Shown here piece by piece: positions 38,427-48,390 of a stretch of DNA of 64,000 bases. Position 1 is the first letter of the stretch. Each line of letters starts with the position of its first letter. Source of the stretch: Garcia nutans (taxonomy: Eukaryota > Streptophyta > Magnoliopsida > Malpighiales > Euphorbiaceae). The notes under the pieces are model-generated. The model did no database searches, had not been told where the DNA came from, and saw only the letters and a list, made by a program, of their open reading frames with translations. The position numbers were made by a program, and so were the translations under genes. The stretch spans positions 4,154,001 through 4,218,000 of the forward strand of contig CANTUV010000010.1 of NCBI GenBank assembly GCA_947685225.1, written 5' to 3'.

Positions 38427-38678
38427 TCAATTGAAGAGGATGAATAAGAAGACGAACAAATTGCAGAACAAGAAGAAGTAGAAAGAGCAGTAACATGAGA
38501 AGAAGAACAATCTGGTGAAGAAGAAATTTAGGGATTGTTCATTAAATAGCACTCACAGGGAAAAATACCCATTATAGTTTCGATGCTCACTAGTCCTATC
38601 TGTTAGTCAACATGTACTTCATGCTTAAGGTTTACTCGCTAATCCTCGCATGAACTACATGCTTTAGTTGATTAAGCT

Positions 38679-38799
38679 AATTTGTGTTTAAATGCTACAA
38701 AAAAAATTGGGCTTAAGGGGGCTAAATGGTCAAAATAGAAGTTTATAGGGCAAAATTACCAAATGAGACAAGTTTAGGGGGTCAGAAATGTATTTGGCC
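38679..38799 (-). repeat. Right terminal inverted repeat of the MULE
   Basis: Inverted counterpart of 29401-29521. It contains AAGTTTAGGGGGTCAG and ends TTTGGCC, followed at 38800-38808 by the right target duplication. The GRF-finger gene starts about 250 bp inside it, so this TIR may supply its promoter. Confidence 0.85.
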
Positions 38800-38808
38800 T
38801 TTTTTTAA

Positions 38809-41563
38809 TTCTTCATATTTTCTTCTAATATATTTTTTTCATTTCTATAATATGTATATAAATATCCATATTCTAAAATCTGTATTCTTTAATAAAATCT
38901 CCCAAGATAGGGTTAGGTACATATGGTTTTTCGGTTTATGCCATTGGATTCCTCAAATTCCAAACCATATCATACAAAAGAAAGATTGCAAAAGAAATTA
39001 TTATATTTTTATTGAGATACAATGTTTCAAAAATTTCAAATTGCTTATGCTGAAAGAAACAATCAAATTGCTTCGGAAAATTGTAGTGGTATTCAAAGTT
39101 TTCAAATAATTATTTTGGTTAAATTTGAATTTTTTTAGTTGTAATTATATCATACAATTAAAATTAGAATCAAAATTAGCTCATTATACACATATCATCG
39201 TTTTTTAATTAATAAACTTAATTTTATTATTATTTCTTCTTAATTATGGTAAAATAGTTTGTTTTGAAATATTTAAATACAATTAATTTTTTTTTAAAAA
39301 AAGAATTTTTTTAATTCAGTTTTTTATCAATATGATCATAATTTGTTTGTTAAAATAGATTAGATCATTAAACTTTCAAATCAACATTGATACTTTTTTT
39401 AGTCAATAAAATCTCGAATTTGAATATATATAATATATAATATCAACCATCTTTTTATTTTTCAAAGGTATATTCCAGTCTTAACAAATTCAAATTTAGG
39501 TGTATATATATATATAATGGTGTGAATTCATGAGAGGTAGGAAGTGAATGTGGACAGAAATGTGGAGTAAACTGAAGATAGGGAATCATGAATGCATCAA
39601 TCTTTAATTTTCTTTCTCAACTTAGGAAAACTCCCAACTGACCTTACTGAATATGCCTCTTTATAACTAAAAAATAGAATCTGATACATGCAACTGATTC
39701 TGATACAAAAATAAAAATTTTGCAATTCAGCTTGTGCTGTAGAGTCATTTACTATGTGAGTGAGCATAAGGGATTTGTTCAACATTGAGGTTTAAATTGT
39801 TATTTTTTTTAAAGCAAAATAATTTTTTTTAATAAATCAAAAATTATACTGGATCTCTCTAATTTTTTTTATGCAAACAGTGAATACTGGTAATATGCCA
39901 TGAAAAATTTAGTTTTCAGCATGATACTTATTCCATCTATTATATGTAAAAATATATTGAATCACATTTCATATAAGAAAGACAATAAAAAAGGATAAAT
40001 AATTTTTATTAAAAAAGAATAGATTTCTACTTGAAAAAGATATATAACCTTCAAAGGATAAAACTTTAAAACAAAACTTTAAATTGCATTAAGTTATATT
40101 TTAAAAGATAAAAAGAAATAAAAATAAAAATAAACACTAAATTTTAAATATATATTGCTCTAAAAATTATTTTAAGGGCAAATCACAAAAAAATACATAA
40201 AATTGAAAAAAAAGAATACAAAAATAAAAAAAGATAAAAAAAATGAATGGGATACTGTCTGTTAATAAATTAACGGCAATCATGCTCTCAAATTAAAGCA
40301 AAAAAATCTTTATAAGAATTCAGAAAAAAAGAAAGTTAAATTAATATCGATTTAAAGTATTACATAACTATTTCAAAATTATTAAAATATATAAAATTCA
40401 TTTTAAAAGATTAAATTTCAATAATAATGATTTTTAATAAAAAAATTAACATAATTTTTAAATTATAAGTATAATTTATTTATAAATAAATTTTATATTT
40501 TCAGTTCCTTTATTTTTAAACGGATCATATAAATTTTAAAGTGAAAGCAAAATCAAATAAAGACAATTTTTTCAAGAAGAGAATAGAGCCAACAAAATGG
40601 ATGAAGCCTTAAAACTGGATTTATTGAAAATAACATTGATTTTAACAAATTTTGCAGATGTTTTGAAATATTTTATTATTTTAATTATTTATTCAATGTT
40701 CCTATAATTGTGCCTTTTTTAACATTAAAGAGGGAATCTTACGTTGATCCACTTTTAATTAAAATGATCTCACCAATTCAATACAATTATTATGGTTTGT
40801 AAAATGCTATTAGTTTTAACAAAATTCGCATGATTGAAATAAGTATTAACAAATTTAAGAATAATGATTAAATGTTCAAGAAAAAATTATAATTAAACTT
40901 ATTTATATCATCGAGTGTATAAATCAGTTGATAAGAGATTATTTTACCTTAACCAAAAATTTTTAAATTTAAATATGTGGATATATAGCTGCGTTAAAAA
41001 CTCAATAAAATTTTTTTTTATTACTCTGGTGGTTCTAACTTTGCTCTACTTGGAAATAATAATTTAACAAAAAATTATACATTATATAAGATATATCAAT
41101 TTTACACAGAACAACAATATATTAAAGCGGAAAACCTCTTTAAGAATATCGGAAAATCAGCTTTGAATTTATTATTGAATCAAAGTTTTGGTTGGCAAGC
41201 AATTTTGAGAAGTTGGTAAATGCTATAGCCTCAAAATTTTAATGAAGTTGAGAAGGATACATGAGCAAACGTGGAAAAAAAAAGTGCAAGTAGAAGAGAC
41301 GGTGGAGAGCCTTTGTGACCACTTAGCTTGAGTAGTGATATATATTCTCTAATCTTCACGCTGTACAAAATTCAGACTAGATTCATAAATTCTGGCACTC
41401 TCTTCTCCGATGGTCCCCCATTCTCAAACCCAAAACAGTACTGATAACAGAACTACTGGACATGCATTTATGTGTATATATATATATAAGTAGGAAAAAA
41501 ATAATTACACTAAAACAACTAGCATGTCCACCAAATTAAACAAAAAGAAATAGAGAGATCAGT
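38809..41563. other. Spacer between the MULE and the MIR395 pair
   Basis: A+T-rich. A segment at 39535-39600 echoes the 19.6/21.3-kb duplicated motif (GAAGTGAATGTGGACAG). Frames such as 38726-39109 are A+T-driven and show no domain. The region 41250-41420 is less A+T-rich and could be a MIR395 promoter, but I recognise no element in it. Confidence 0.5.
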
Positions 41564-41690
41564 TGTCCCCTGGAGTTCCCTTGACCACTTCATTGGGGGT
41601 GCAATTAATGCTATGTTATGCCCTTATTATTAATAGTCGTTAACTAATCATATTCTATCCTACTGAAGTGTTTGGGGAAACTCTGGGTAT
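41564..41690 (+). ncRNA. MIR395: MIR395 precursor hairpin
   Basis: The 5' arm CCCCTGGAGTTCCCTTGACC, followed by ACTTCATTGGGGG (41567-41599), pairs with the 3' arm 41658-41690, which holds a mature-like 21-mer at 41663-41683 starting CTGAAGTGTTTGGGG. It differs from miR395a at one position only (base 16, A instead of G). The loop is about 58 nt. Arm order, start base C and position of the mature form in the 3' arm fit MIR395. It lies about 77 bp before a second copy, so both may come from one transcript. Role as for the family: silencing ATP sulfurylase and sulfate transporter mRNAs under sulfur limitation. Confidence 0.88.
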
Positions 41691-41767
41691 CATTTGATAT
41701 ACGTGAAGAAATTGTCACGAGTTCAATTCCCAATATCATATATTATCTGGAGAAAGAAATTGTTAGT

Positions 41768-41850
41768 TGTCCCCTGGAGTTCCCCTGACCACTTCACTGG
41801 GGTACTTTAACTAAAGACCCTACTGAAGTGTTTTGGGGGAAATTTTCAGA
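41768..41850 (+). ncRNA. MIR395: MIR395 precursor hairpin, altered mature region
   Basis: The 5' arm TGTCCCCTGGAGTTCCCCTG, then ACCACTTCACTGGGG (41768-41802), is nearly the same as in the preceding hairpin. The 3' arm at 41817-41850 has CTGAAGTGTTTTGGGGGAAA. Relative to miR395a there is one extra T in the T-run and A replaces C near the 3' end. The loop is very short (about 14 nt). The fold is retained, but the mature form would be 22 nt or shifted. It may be a decaying copy. Confidence 0.75.
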
Positions 41851-43085
41851 TTATGTGAATAAATTTTCAGAATTTGAATTCCTAGCTAGCCAGCATTATA
41901 TATATATATATATATATTTTGAGGTAAGTAAGTAGTTGCAGTAGCTGTACATATTTAATGTCTTCGATCTCCTGAATTAATTGTCTTCTGCAAAGTTTCT
42001 AATGCATCCTCCTTTCTAGATCACTATTCACAGATTGACAGATTTATTTGAGTAACTATTGAAATTCATTCTTGCCTGGCTTGTAAACTTGTACCACACT
42101 ATATGTACTAGTATTATATATATATATATAATATAATATATATCCACGCCACTCCTTAAATAATAAGCTGACTTCAAGCTAGCACAGGTGCACAACTGTC
42201 TGCATTCAGTGAAAAACTTGTTAATTTGTAAATAAAATAAGTTAAATTTGTTATTCAAAGATCAAATTGAATTTTTGAAAATTTGAAAAAAAAATATATC
42301 ACATTTAATACAAAAATGTGTTTTTTTTTTCAGTTTTTTGAAATAAACAAATCAATAAATTATACTCTATATAATTCTCTATAAGTAAACAAGTCTATGT
42401 TCACAACAAAGTAGCAAGGTTTATAATTAAGATAATTAGAGTTGGCCAAGAAAATACTATTAAAAAGATTAAAGAACAGCATTTGATTATTTAATTAATT
42501 ATATATTCAATTGATTAATCTAGGATTTTAATTACCAAGTTCATTTTCTGTAGGCTGTAGCTGGCATGATCAAGAACGAATGTGGAGTAGAACGATTAGC
42601 GACAGCCACACAAATACTGTGCAAAGAGTTTTTACAATGTTATATTATAGTAACAATTTTACAGCTTTTAGGCAACCAATATAATTTCACGGTCAAAGGA
42701 CCCATAATTTGGTTAAGGGAATTTTAAATAAGAGAATTTACCGAATTTAAATAAGTTCTTTTTTTTTTTTGAGCTTTTGTGTAATGGATTCAGCACTTTC
42801 TATTTTGTTTCAATTGCGGCTTTAGTTTTTTTACTGCATTTTATTTTAATTCCCTTTGCTTTATTGCTCTTTTATTAGTTTGCTTTGGCATGTAGAAGGC
42901 TTGTTTTCAAATCCAAAAATATATATATATATATACATATACGACAAATCATATTTTTTCTGAAAAAATTCTTAAGTTTAATTTATATACATACAAAATC
43001 TGAGTTGGAAAATATGTTTTGGTTCTCTCTGTCACCAAAATGCTCATAACGGACTTGAATATTAATAAATAGAGAGAGAGAGAGG
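41851..43085. other. Spacer between MIR395 pair and Copia nest
   Basis: Contains TA tracts (41897-41919, 42115-42140, 42918-42936) and A+T-rich sequence. An AG microsatellite at 43072-43084 abuts the left LTR of the older Copia element. No gene seen. Confidence 0.55.
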
Positions 43086-43878
43086 TCCACTACCGCCTGC
43101 AATTTGCAATTATAAATTGCAACACGCTTTGGACAAGGGAATGCTATACATTATAAATAGCCTTCCCTTTCTCATTTTAATATATAGGCATACCAATTTT
43201 AAAAAAATATACAGAGAGTGAGTAAATTTTAAGAAAATATATTTTTTGGTATGAGATAATATTTCGTGAGTAATAAAATAGTGTGATTTTATTATTTGGG
43301 TGTTTGAAAAATATTTTTTACTATTTTTTTATTTATCTCATTTGTTGGGCATTCTCTCTAAAATTTGTACTATTTTTTAATTATTAGTAAATTTATTTTT
43401 TTTCTTTCACTCTGGACGTAGGCTAATACCGAATCACATAAATTTGTATAATCATATTTATTTTTTCTATTTTGTTTGTTATATTTTGCCCAAATAAATA
43501 TTTTGCTTCCGCTTTTAATCCCAGCAAGTGGTATCAAAACTTTGTTAATATTTATTTGGAGTTAGTTATAGTGACAATAAAATTTGATATTGAGAAATTT
43601 GAGATTGAGGAATTTGAGCGCAATATAAGTTTTTTTATGTGGCAAGTCAAGATGAAAACAATCTTGACGCGAAACGGTTTGCATAAAGCGCTATTGAATA
43701 AGAATCAAATAACTGCTACAATGGATGAAAATAAAAAGGTAGAAATTGATGAGAAGTCTCTATCAATAATTTAATTATAATTGTTCAATGAAGTTTTACG
43801 TGAAATCTTTAATTAAAAGACAACTAAAAATTTATAGGACAAGTTAAAATTTTTGCACATCACAAAGAATCTCACTAC

Positions 43879-44049
43879 TAACAGAGATACCAGAAAGATA
43901 AGTATAACCTTATCTTTTCTTATCACTTCTTAGCTGTAAATATTTTAAATAGTTTTCATATCTGTAATCTGTTATACTGCTGTGTATAAATAGCCTAGCT
44001 TATAATAGAAAAGTTATCTCTTATCTTCTATTCTTTGTGTAAACCTTTA
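43879..44049 (+). repeat. 5' LTR of the young Copia element
   Basis: 171 bp, starts TAACAGAGATACCAG and ends TAAACCTTTA; its ends are TA…TA where TG…CA is usual. It contains TATAAATAG at 43985-43992, a plausible TATA box for element transcription. It differs from the 3' LTR at the fourth and twelfth bases. Confidence 0.92.
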
Positions 44050-44062
44050 TGGTATCAGAGCC
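44050..44062 (+). other. Primer-binding site of the young Copia element
   Basis: TGGTATCAGAGCC immediately follows the 5' LTR. It is complementary to the 3' end of initiator methionine tRNA, the usual primer for plant Copia reverse transcription. Confidence 0.85.
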
Positions 44063-44070
44063 TTCTCACA

Positions 44071-47000
44071 ATGACTGAACCATCGTTGTCTTCTTCTTCT
44101 TCGACTTCAGCTGTTTCAGCTTCTACTACCTCTGTTTCATTTCCTGTGGCTTCTTCGTTACCTAATGTGGCACAGTATCTACCAGTTAAGCTCAACTCCT
44201 CTAATTTTCTTCTTTGGAAGGCTCAATTTCTTCCCTTACTGAATGGGTATGGTCTTGCTGATCACGTTACCTCTACTGCTAGTCCACCTCCAATTGTCTT
44301 GGCTGATGGACAACCAAATCCAGTGTATCCAGCCTGGTTTAGTCATGACCAGATGGTCATTAGCTGGTTATTCTGTTCAATTTCAGAATCTCTTCAACCG
44401 CAGATTGTTGGTTTAACAACTGCTCGTACAATTTGGGACAAGTTGGAGTCCATTTTTTCGCAAGGAGCTAGGACTCAATTGATGAAGTGTAGTAAATTGC
44501 TGAAACGACTCCATCAGGGAGCAGATTCTATTGAAAATTATCTCAAGCGTGCAAAGGAGCTTTTTGATACTATGGCTGCCCTACAAGCTCCGGTCTCTGA
44601 TGAGGCCTTCATTTGTGATATATTGGACGGACTGGATCAATCTTATCGTCCATTTGTCCGATCTATAGAGGCACGTAATACTGCGATCTCTTATGATGAG
44701 TTGTATGCTTTGCTTTTAAGTGAAGAGTTCCAACTGAAGATAACTTCTTTATCGACTGACTTGACTATTTCACCCACCGCAAATTTTGTGCAGCACAATC
44801 GTTCAAATTCTGGTCGGGGTCGAGGACGAGGAAATAACTCTGGGTATAAATCTTCAACTGCTGGGCCGACTGGTAGAGGGAATCAGTTTGGGACTCGTGG
44901 ACTTCAATCTAATGGAAATCGCACAGGTTCTGGGATTGTTACATGTTATAATTGCAGGGGTTCAGGACATGTTAGCCGTCAATGTCCGTCACTTAAACAG
45001 AATCAGAATGTTGAGTCCAATTTTGCTGCAACTGGAACTACTTCAACCCATCAAGATTGGACACTGGATTCTGGAGCTAATTATCATTTAACACCGGATA
45101 GTGGGAATATCACTCATGTTCAGCCTTATGCCAGAACTGATTCTGTGACAATTGGCAATGGTAATACCTTACCTGTTTCTTCTGTTGGTTCTTCTGTATT
45201 TCGAAATGCATCTTCTTCTTTTCACTTTGATAATATTATGTTTTCTTCTACTGTCACTCGCAATTTAGCATCTGTTTATGCTTTTGCTATTCAGAATAAT
45301 TTATCAGTCGAGTTTTTCCCTGACTATTTTGTTTTGAAGGATATCCCCACAAGGAGAATCATTTACAAAGGCCAGAGTAGAGATGGGCTCTATGTTCTAC
45401 CGTTACAAGTGTCACGTCCACAAGCTAATATTGCTACCTTTCTAGATTGGCATGCTCGTTTGGGGCATGCCAATTCTCAATTAGTTCATAGAGTTCTTGT
45501 TTCTAATAATTTAGCTTGTAATAAAGTTCAAACTGTTGATCCATGTGATGCTTGTTATTCTAGTAAAATGCATAAGCTTTCGTTTCCCAATTCTTCTTTT
45601 ACTGCTTCTCACCCTTTAGAATTGGTGTGTTCTGATGTTTGGGGACCCTCACCGGTTTCTTCGGTTGATGGGCATCGTTATTATGTTCTTTTCTTTGATC
45701 ATTATAGTAAATACTCATGGGTGTATTTTCTTAAACAAAAGTCGGATGTATTACATGTTTTTAAGCAGTTTCGAACTCTGGTTGAAAATTATTTTGGAGT
45801 GTCCATTAAAATGTTTCAGGCTGATTGGGGTGGCGAGTTTCAGGCAATGAAAAAATATTTGAGTGATAGTGGGATTACTCAGAGGGTTTCATGTCCTTAT
45901 ACCCCTGAACAGAATGGTTGTGCGGAGAGGAAGCACCGCCATATAGTTGAGACTGGAAGAGTGCTTTTGTTTCATTCTAATGTTCCCTTACAGTATTGGA
46001 CTTATGCTTTTGAATGTGGGGTTTACTGTATTAATCGATTGCCTATTCATAACAATACTTCTCTTACACCTTTTGAAATATTGTTTAAACAAAAACCCAA
46101 TTATGACATGCTTCATGCTTTTGGCTGTGCTTGTTATCCATGGCTTCGCCCTTACGCAAAACACAAATTGGATTCCCGTTCTACCAAGTGTATTTTCCTT
46201 GGCTATAGCAAATTACATAAGGGTTTTTATTTTTTAGACATTACTACTAAACATGTGTATATCTCACGTCATGTTAGCTTTTTTGATCAGGTGTTTCCGC
46301 TGCGGTCGTTAAATGATACTTCAAAAACCGAATCCAGTGCTTCATGCAAAGATTCTAGTGTTCTGCTTCCTTTTCCACATTCAAGCTCGAAGGGAATTTT
46401 GGGCCCATTTCCAGGTCTGACAAATTCTGCTATGGGTTCCCAGTTTACTGCTCCACCAGATTCTCAGTCTTCTGCGATTTCACCCATGGTGGCAGAAACA
46501 TCGGCAGAATCCTCACCTATTGTTGATCACCGAATTACTGCTTCTTCTGCTGATCACCCAGTTGCTGCGATTGAGTCAGAAGCAGCCCCTTTAACAGCGA
46601 AAACTCACCCAATGCTTACCCGTTCTCAAACTGGCTGTTTAAAACCAAGAGTTTTTCTTCATTTGGCTAACCAGCAGTTACAAATTCCAACCTGTTATTC
46701 CAATGCAGTAACTGATCCTCGGTGGCGTGCGGCAATGGCAGATGAAGTTAATGCTCTAATTCAGAATCATACGTGGGATTTAGTTCCTCGAACTGAAGCA
46801 GTTAATATTATTGGTTCAAAATGGGTGTTCAGAATAAAGGAGAAATCAGATGGTTCTATTGACAGGTTTAAAGCCCGATTAGTAGCAAAGGGTTTCAATC
46901 AGCGGCCAGGAATTGATTTCAAAGAAATTTTTTCACCAGTTATTAAGCCTGCTACCATACTGGTGGTTCTTTCGGTGGCAGTTACAAAAGGTTGGTTGAT

Positions 47001-48222
47001 TTCGCAGTTAGATGTATCTAACGCGTTTCTTCATGGCACCCTAGATGATGTTGTTTTTATGGAACAACCTCCTGGCTTCTCTGATTTGACGAAACCAGAT
47101 CATGTTTGTCGGTTGAAACGGTCCTTATATGGACTCAAACAGGCTCCTCTACAGTGGTATAAGTGTCTCACTTCCACACTGGTTCGGTATGGTTTTCAAA
47201 TATCTAATGCCGATTCTTCTTTATTGTTTTATAATAGCAATGGTGTGCAGATGTTTTGTATGATCTATGTGGACGATATTATTATTACTGGATCTTCACA
47301 GGTTGCTATTCGAAAAGTATTAGATGTGCTGCATTCTAATTTTAAGCTAAAAGAATTAGGTGAATTAGATTATTTCTTGGGTGTAGAAGTACATAAAACT
47401 GCTACTGGACTATTTCTTTCTCAAAAGAAATATATCACTGATATTTTAGAAAAGACCAAGATGATGAATTGTAAAGGGCTTGCCACACCTGCTGTTCAAA
47501 GAGAATCTTCTGGCACTAATTCAGCTTATGGTGACTCCACTATTTATCGACAAGTGGTAGGAATGCTTCAATACTTGTCTATCACCAGACCGGATGTCAC
47601 ATTTGCAGTCAATAGAGTTGCTCAGTTTTGTCACCAGCCAACTGAAGCAAATTGGGCCGCAACAAAAAGAATCTTGCATTATTTACAGCAGACCATGGAT
47701 TATGGATTAACTATAACCAAGTCTCCTACTTTTGACCTTCATGTTTATTCGGATGCAGACTGGGCTTCCGACACTTCTGATCTTAAATCCACTTTTGGGT
47801 ATGCTGTATTTTTGGGTTACAATCTTATTTCCTGGTCGTCCAAGAAGCAACAAACTGTTGCTCGATCTTCGACGGAGGCAGAATATCGGGCTATAGCTAT
47901 GGCAACACAAGAGGTTACTTGGCTTCAATCACTGTTTCAAGAAATACATATACCCATGTCTACTCCTACTCTCTGGTGTGACAATCTTGGAGCCACGTAT
48001 CTTGCACGAAATCCAGTATTTCACGCCCGGACCAAACACATAGAAGTAGACTTCCACTTTGTTCGGGACAAAGTAAGGAAAAATGAACTTTTGGTTCGGT
48101 TCATATGCTCCCAAGATCAGCTTGTTGATATTCTTACGAAGCCGTTAACTAGACAGCGCCACTCCTTCCTGCGTAGTAAGTTAACAATTCGTGCTTCACC
48201 ATCACGAATTGCGGGGGCATAA
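44071..48222 (+). CDS. Copia gag-pol polyprotein, intact
   Basis: 1,383 aa from ATG 44071, the first Met after the primer site, to TAA, which overlaps the first bases of the 3' LTR. Domains in order: Gag (about 30-240, including NFLLWKAQFLPLL); CCHC zinc knuckle from 292 (CYNC…GH…C); aspartic protease with DSGA at 333-336; GAG-pre-integrase (LDWHARLGHAN); integrase core with Asp522, Asp585 and Glu619; reverse transcriptase with QLDVSNAFLHG and the YVDD box at 1066-1069; RNase H with SDADWASD and the STEAEYRAIA motif (Glu1269). The frame is uninterrupted. Unusual residues: ADWGGEF in the integrase (usually a TDNGGEF-type motif), APLQWY where APRxWY is usual, and STFGY where STSGY is usual. These may reduce activity but keep the core catalytic acids. 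Copia order (integrase before reverse transcriptase) is clear. Confidence 0.96.
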   Translation: MTEPSLSSSSSTSAVSASTTSVSFPVASSLPNVAQYLPVKLNSSNFLLWKAQFLPLLNGYGLADHVTSTASPPPIVLADGQPNPVYPAWFSHDQMVISWLFCSISESLQPQIVGLTTARTIWDKLESIFSQGARTQLMKCSKLLKRLHQGADSIENYLKRAKELFDTMAALQAPVSDEAFICDILDGLDQSYRPFVRSIEARNTAISYDELYALLLSEEFQLKITSLSTDLTISPTANFVQHNRSNSGRGRGRGNNSGYKSSTAGPTGRGNQFGTRGLQSNGNRTGSGIVTCYNCRGSGHVSRQCPSLKQNQNVESNFAATGTTSTHQDWTLDSGANYHLTPDSGNITHVQPYARTDSVTIGNGNTLPVSSVGSSVFRNASSSFHFDNIMFSSTVTRNLASVYAFAIQNNLSVEFFPDYFVLKDIPTRRIIYKGQSRDGLYVLPLQVSRPQANIATFLDWHARLGHANSQLVHRVLVSNNLACNKVQTVDPCDACYSSKMHKLSFPNSSFTASHPLELVCSDVWGPSPVSSVDGHRYYVLFFDHYSKYSWVYFLKQKSDVLHVFKQFRTLVENYFGVSIKMFQADWGGEFQAMKKYLSDSGITQRVSCPYTPEQNGCAERKHRHIVETGRVLLFHSNVPLQYWTYAFECGVYCINRLPIHNNTSLTPFEILFKQKPNYDMLHAFGCACYPWLRPYAKHKLDSRSTKCIFLGYSKLHKGFYFLDITTKHVYISRHVSFFDQVFPLRSLNDTSKTESSASCKDSSVLLPFPHSSSKGILGPFPGLTNSAMGSQFTAPPDSQSSAISPMVAETSAESSPIVDHRITASSADHPVAAIESEAAPLTAKTHPMLTRSQTGCLKPRVFLHLANQQLQIPTCYSNAVTDPRWRAAMADEVNALIQNHTWDLVPRTEAVNIIGSKWVFRIKEKSDGSIDRFKARLVAKGFNQRPGIDFKEIFSPVIKPATILVVLSVAVTKGWLISQLDVSNAFLHGTLDDVVFMEQPPGFSDLTKPDHVCRLKRSLYGLKQAPLQWYKCLTSTLVRYGFQISNADSSLLFYNSNGVQMFCMIYVDDIIITGSSQVAIRKVLDVLHSNFKLKELGELDYFLGVEVHKTATGLFLSQKKYITDILEKTKMMNCKGLATPAVQRESSGTNSAYGDSTIYRQVVGMLQYLSITRPDVTFAVNRVAQFCHQPTEANWAATKRILHYLQQTMDYGLTITKSPTFDLHVYSDADWASDTSDLKSTFGYAVFLGYNLISWSSKKQQTVARSSTEAEYRAIAMATQEVTWLQSLFQEIHIPMSTPTLWCDNLGATYLARNPVFHARTKHIEVDFHFVRDKVRKNELLVRFICSQDQLVDILTKPLTRQRHSFLRSKLTIRASPSRIAGA

Positions 48223-48390
48223 TAGAGATAACAGAAAGATAAGTATAACCTTATCTTTTCTTATCACTTCTTAGCTGTAAATATTTTAAATAGTTTTCAT
48301 ATCTGTAATCTGTTATACTGCTGTGTATAAATAGCCTAGCTTATAATAGAAAAGTTATCTCTTATCTTCTATTCTTTGTGTAAACCTTTA
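48220..48390 (+). repeat. 3' LTR of the young Copia element
   Basis: 171 bp, starts TAATAGAGATAACAG, ends TAAACCTTTA, and is followed by the target copy ACTAC. It is preceded by GCGGGGGCA, the polypurine tract. 169 of 171 positions match the 5' LTR. Confidence 0.92.

Larger units (their letters stand above)
29401..38799 (+). mobile_element. Mutator-like element (MULE) with nested hAT insertion
   Basis: Cut-and-paste DNA transposon, 9,399 bp as found and about 5.75 kb without the nested hAT and its duplicated target. It starts GGCTAAATACATATTTAG and ends ATGTATTTGGCC, with terminal inverted repeats of about 120 bp built from repeated CCCCCTAAACTT units. The flanks ATTTTTTAA (29392-29400) and TTTTTTTAA (38800-38808) match at 8 of 9 bases, the 9-bp duplication expected of Mutator elements. 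Inside are a degenerate MURA-like transposase reading rightward and, from the right TIR, a convergent GRF zinc-finger gene. This mirrors the mudrA/mudrB arrangement of maize MuDR. The transposase is dead, so the element is not self-mobile. Confidence 0.9.
43879..48390 (+). mobile_element. Young full-length Ty1/Copia retrotransposon
   Basis: 4,512 bp, with 171-bp LTRs at both ends, flanked by the 5-bp target duplication ACTAC (43874-43878 and 48391-48395). It has a primer-binding site next to the 5' LTR, one uninterrupted gag-pol frame, and a purine-rich tract (GCGGGGG) before the 3' LTR. The LTRs differ at only two positions. It sits in the gag of an older Copia element. All parts for autonomous retrotransposition appear present, though some residues differ from the usual ones. 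Confidence 0.95.

Noticed and set aside
45635..46237. Other-frame open stretches inside the young Copia element
   Set aside because: They overlap the 1,383-codon polyprotein in other frames and carry no domain.
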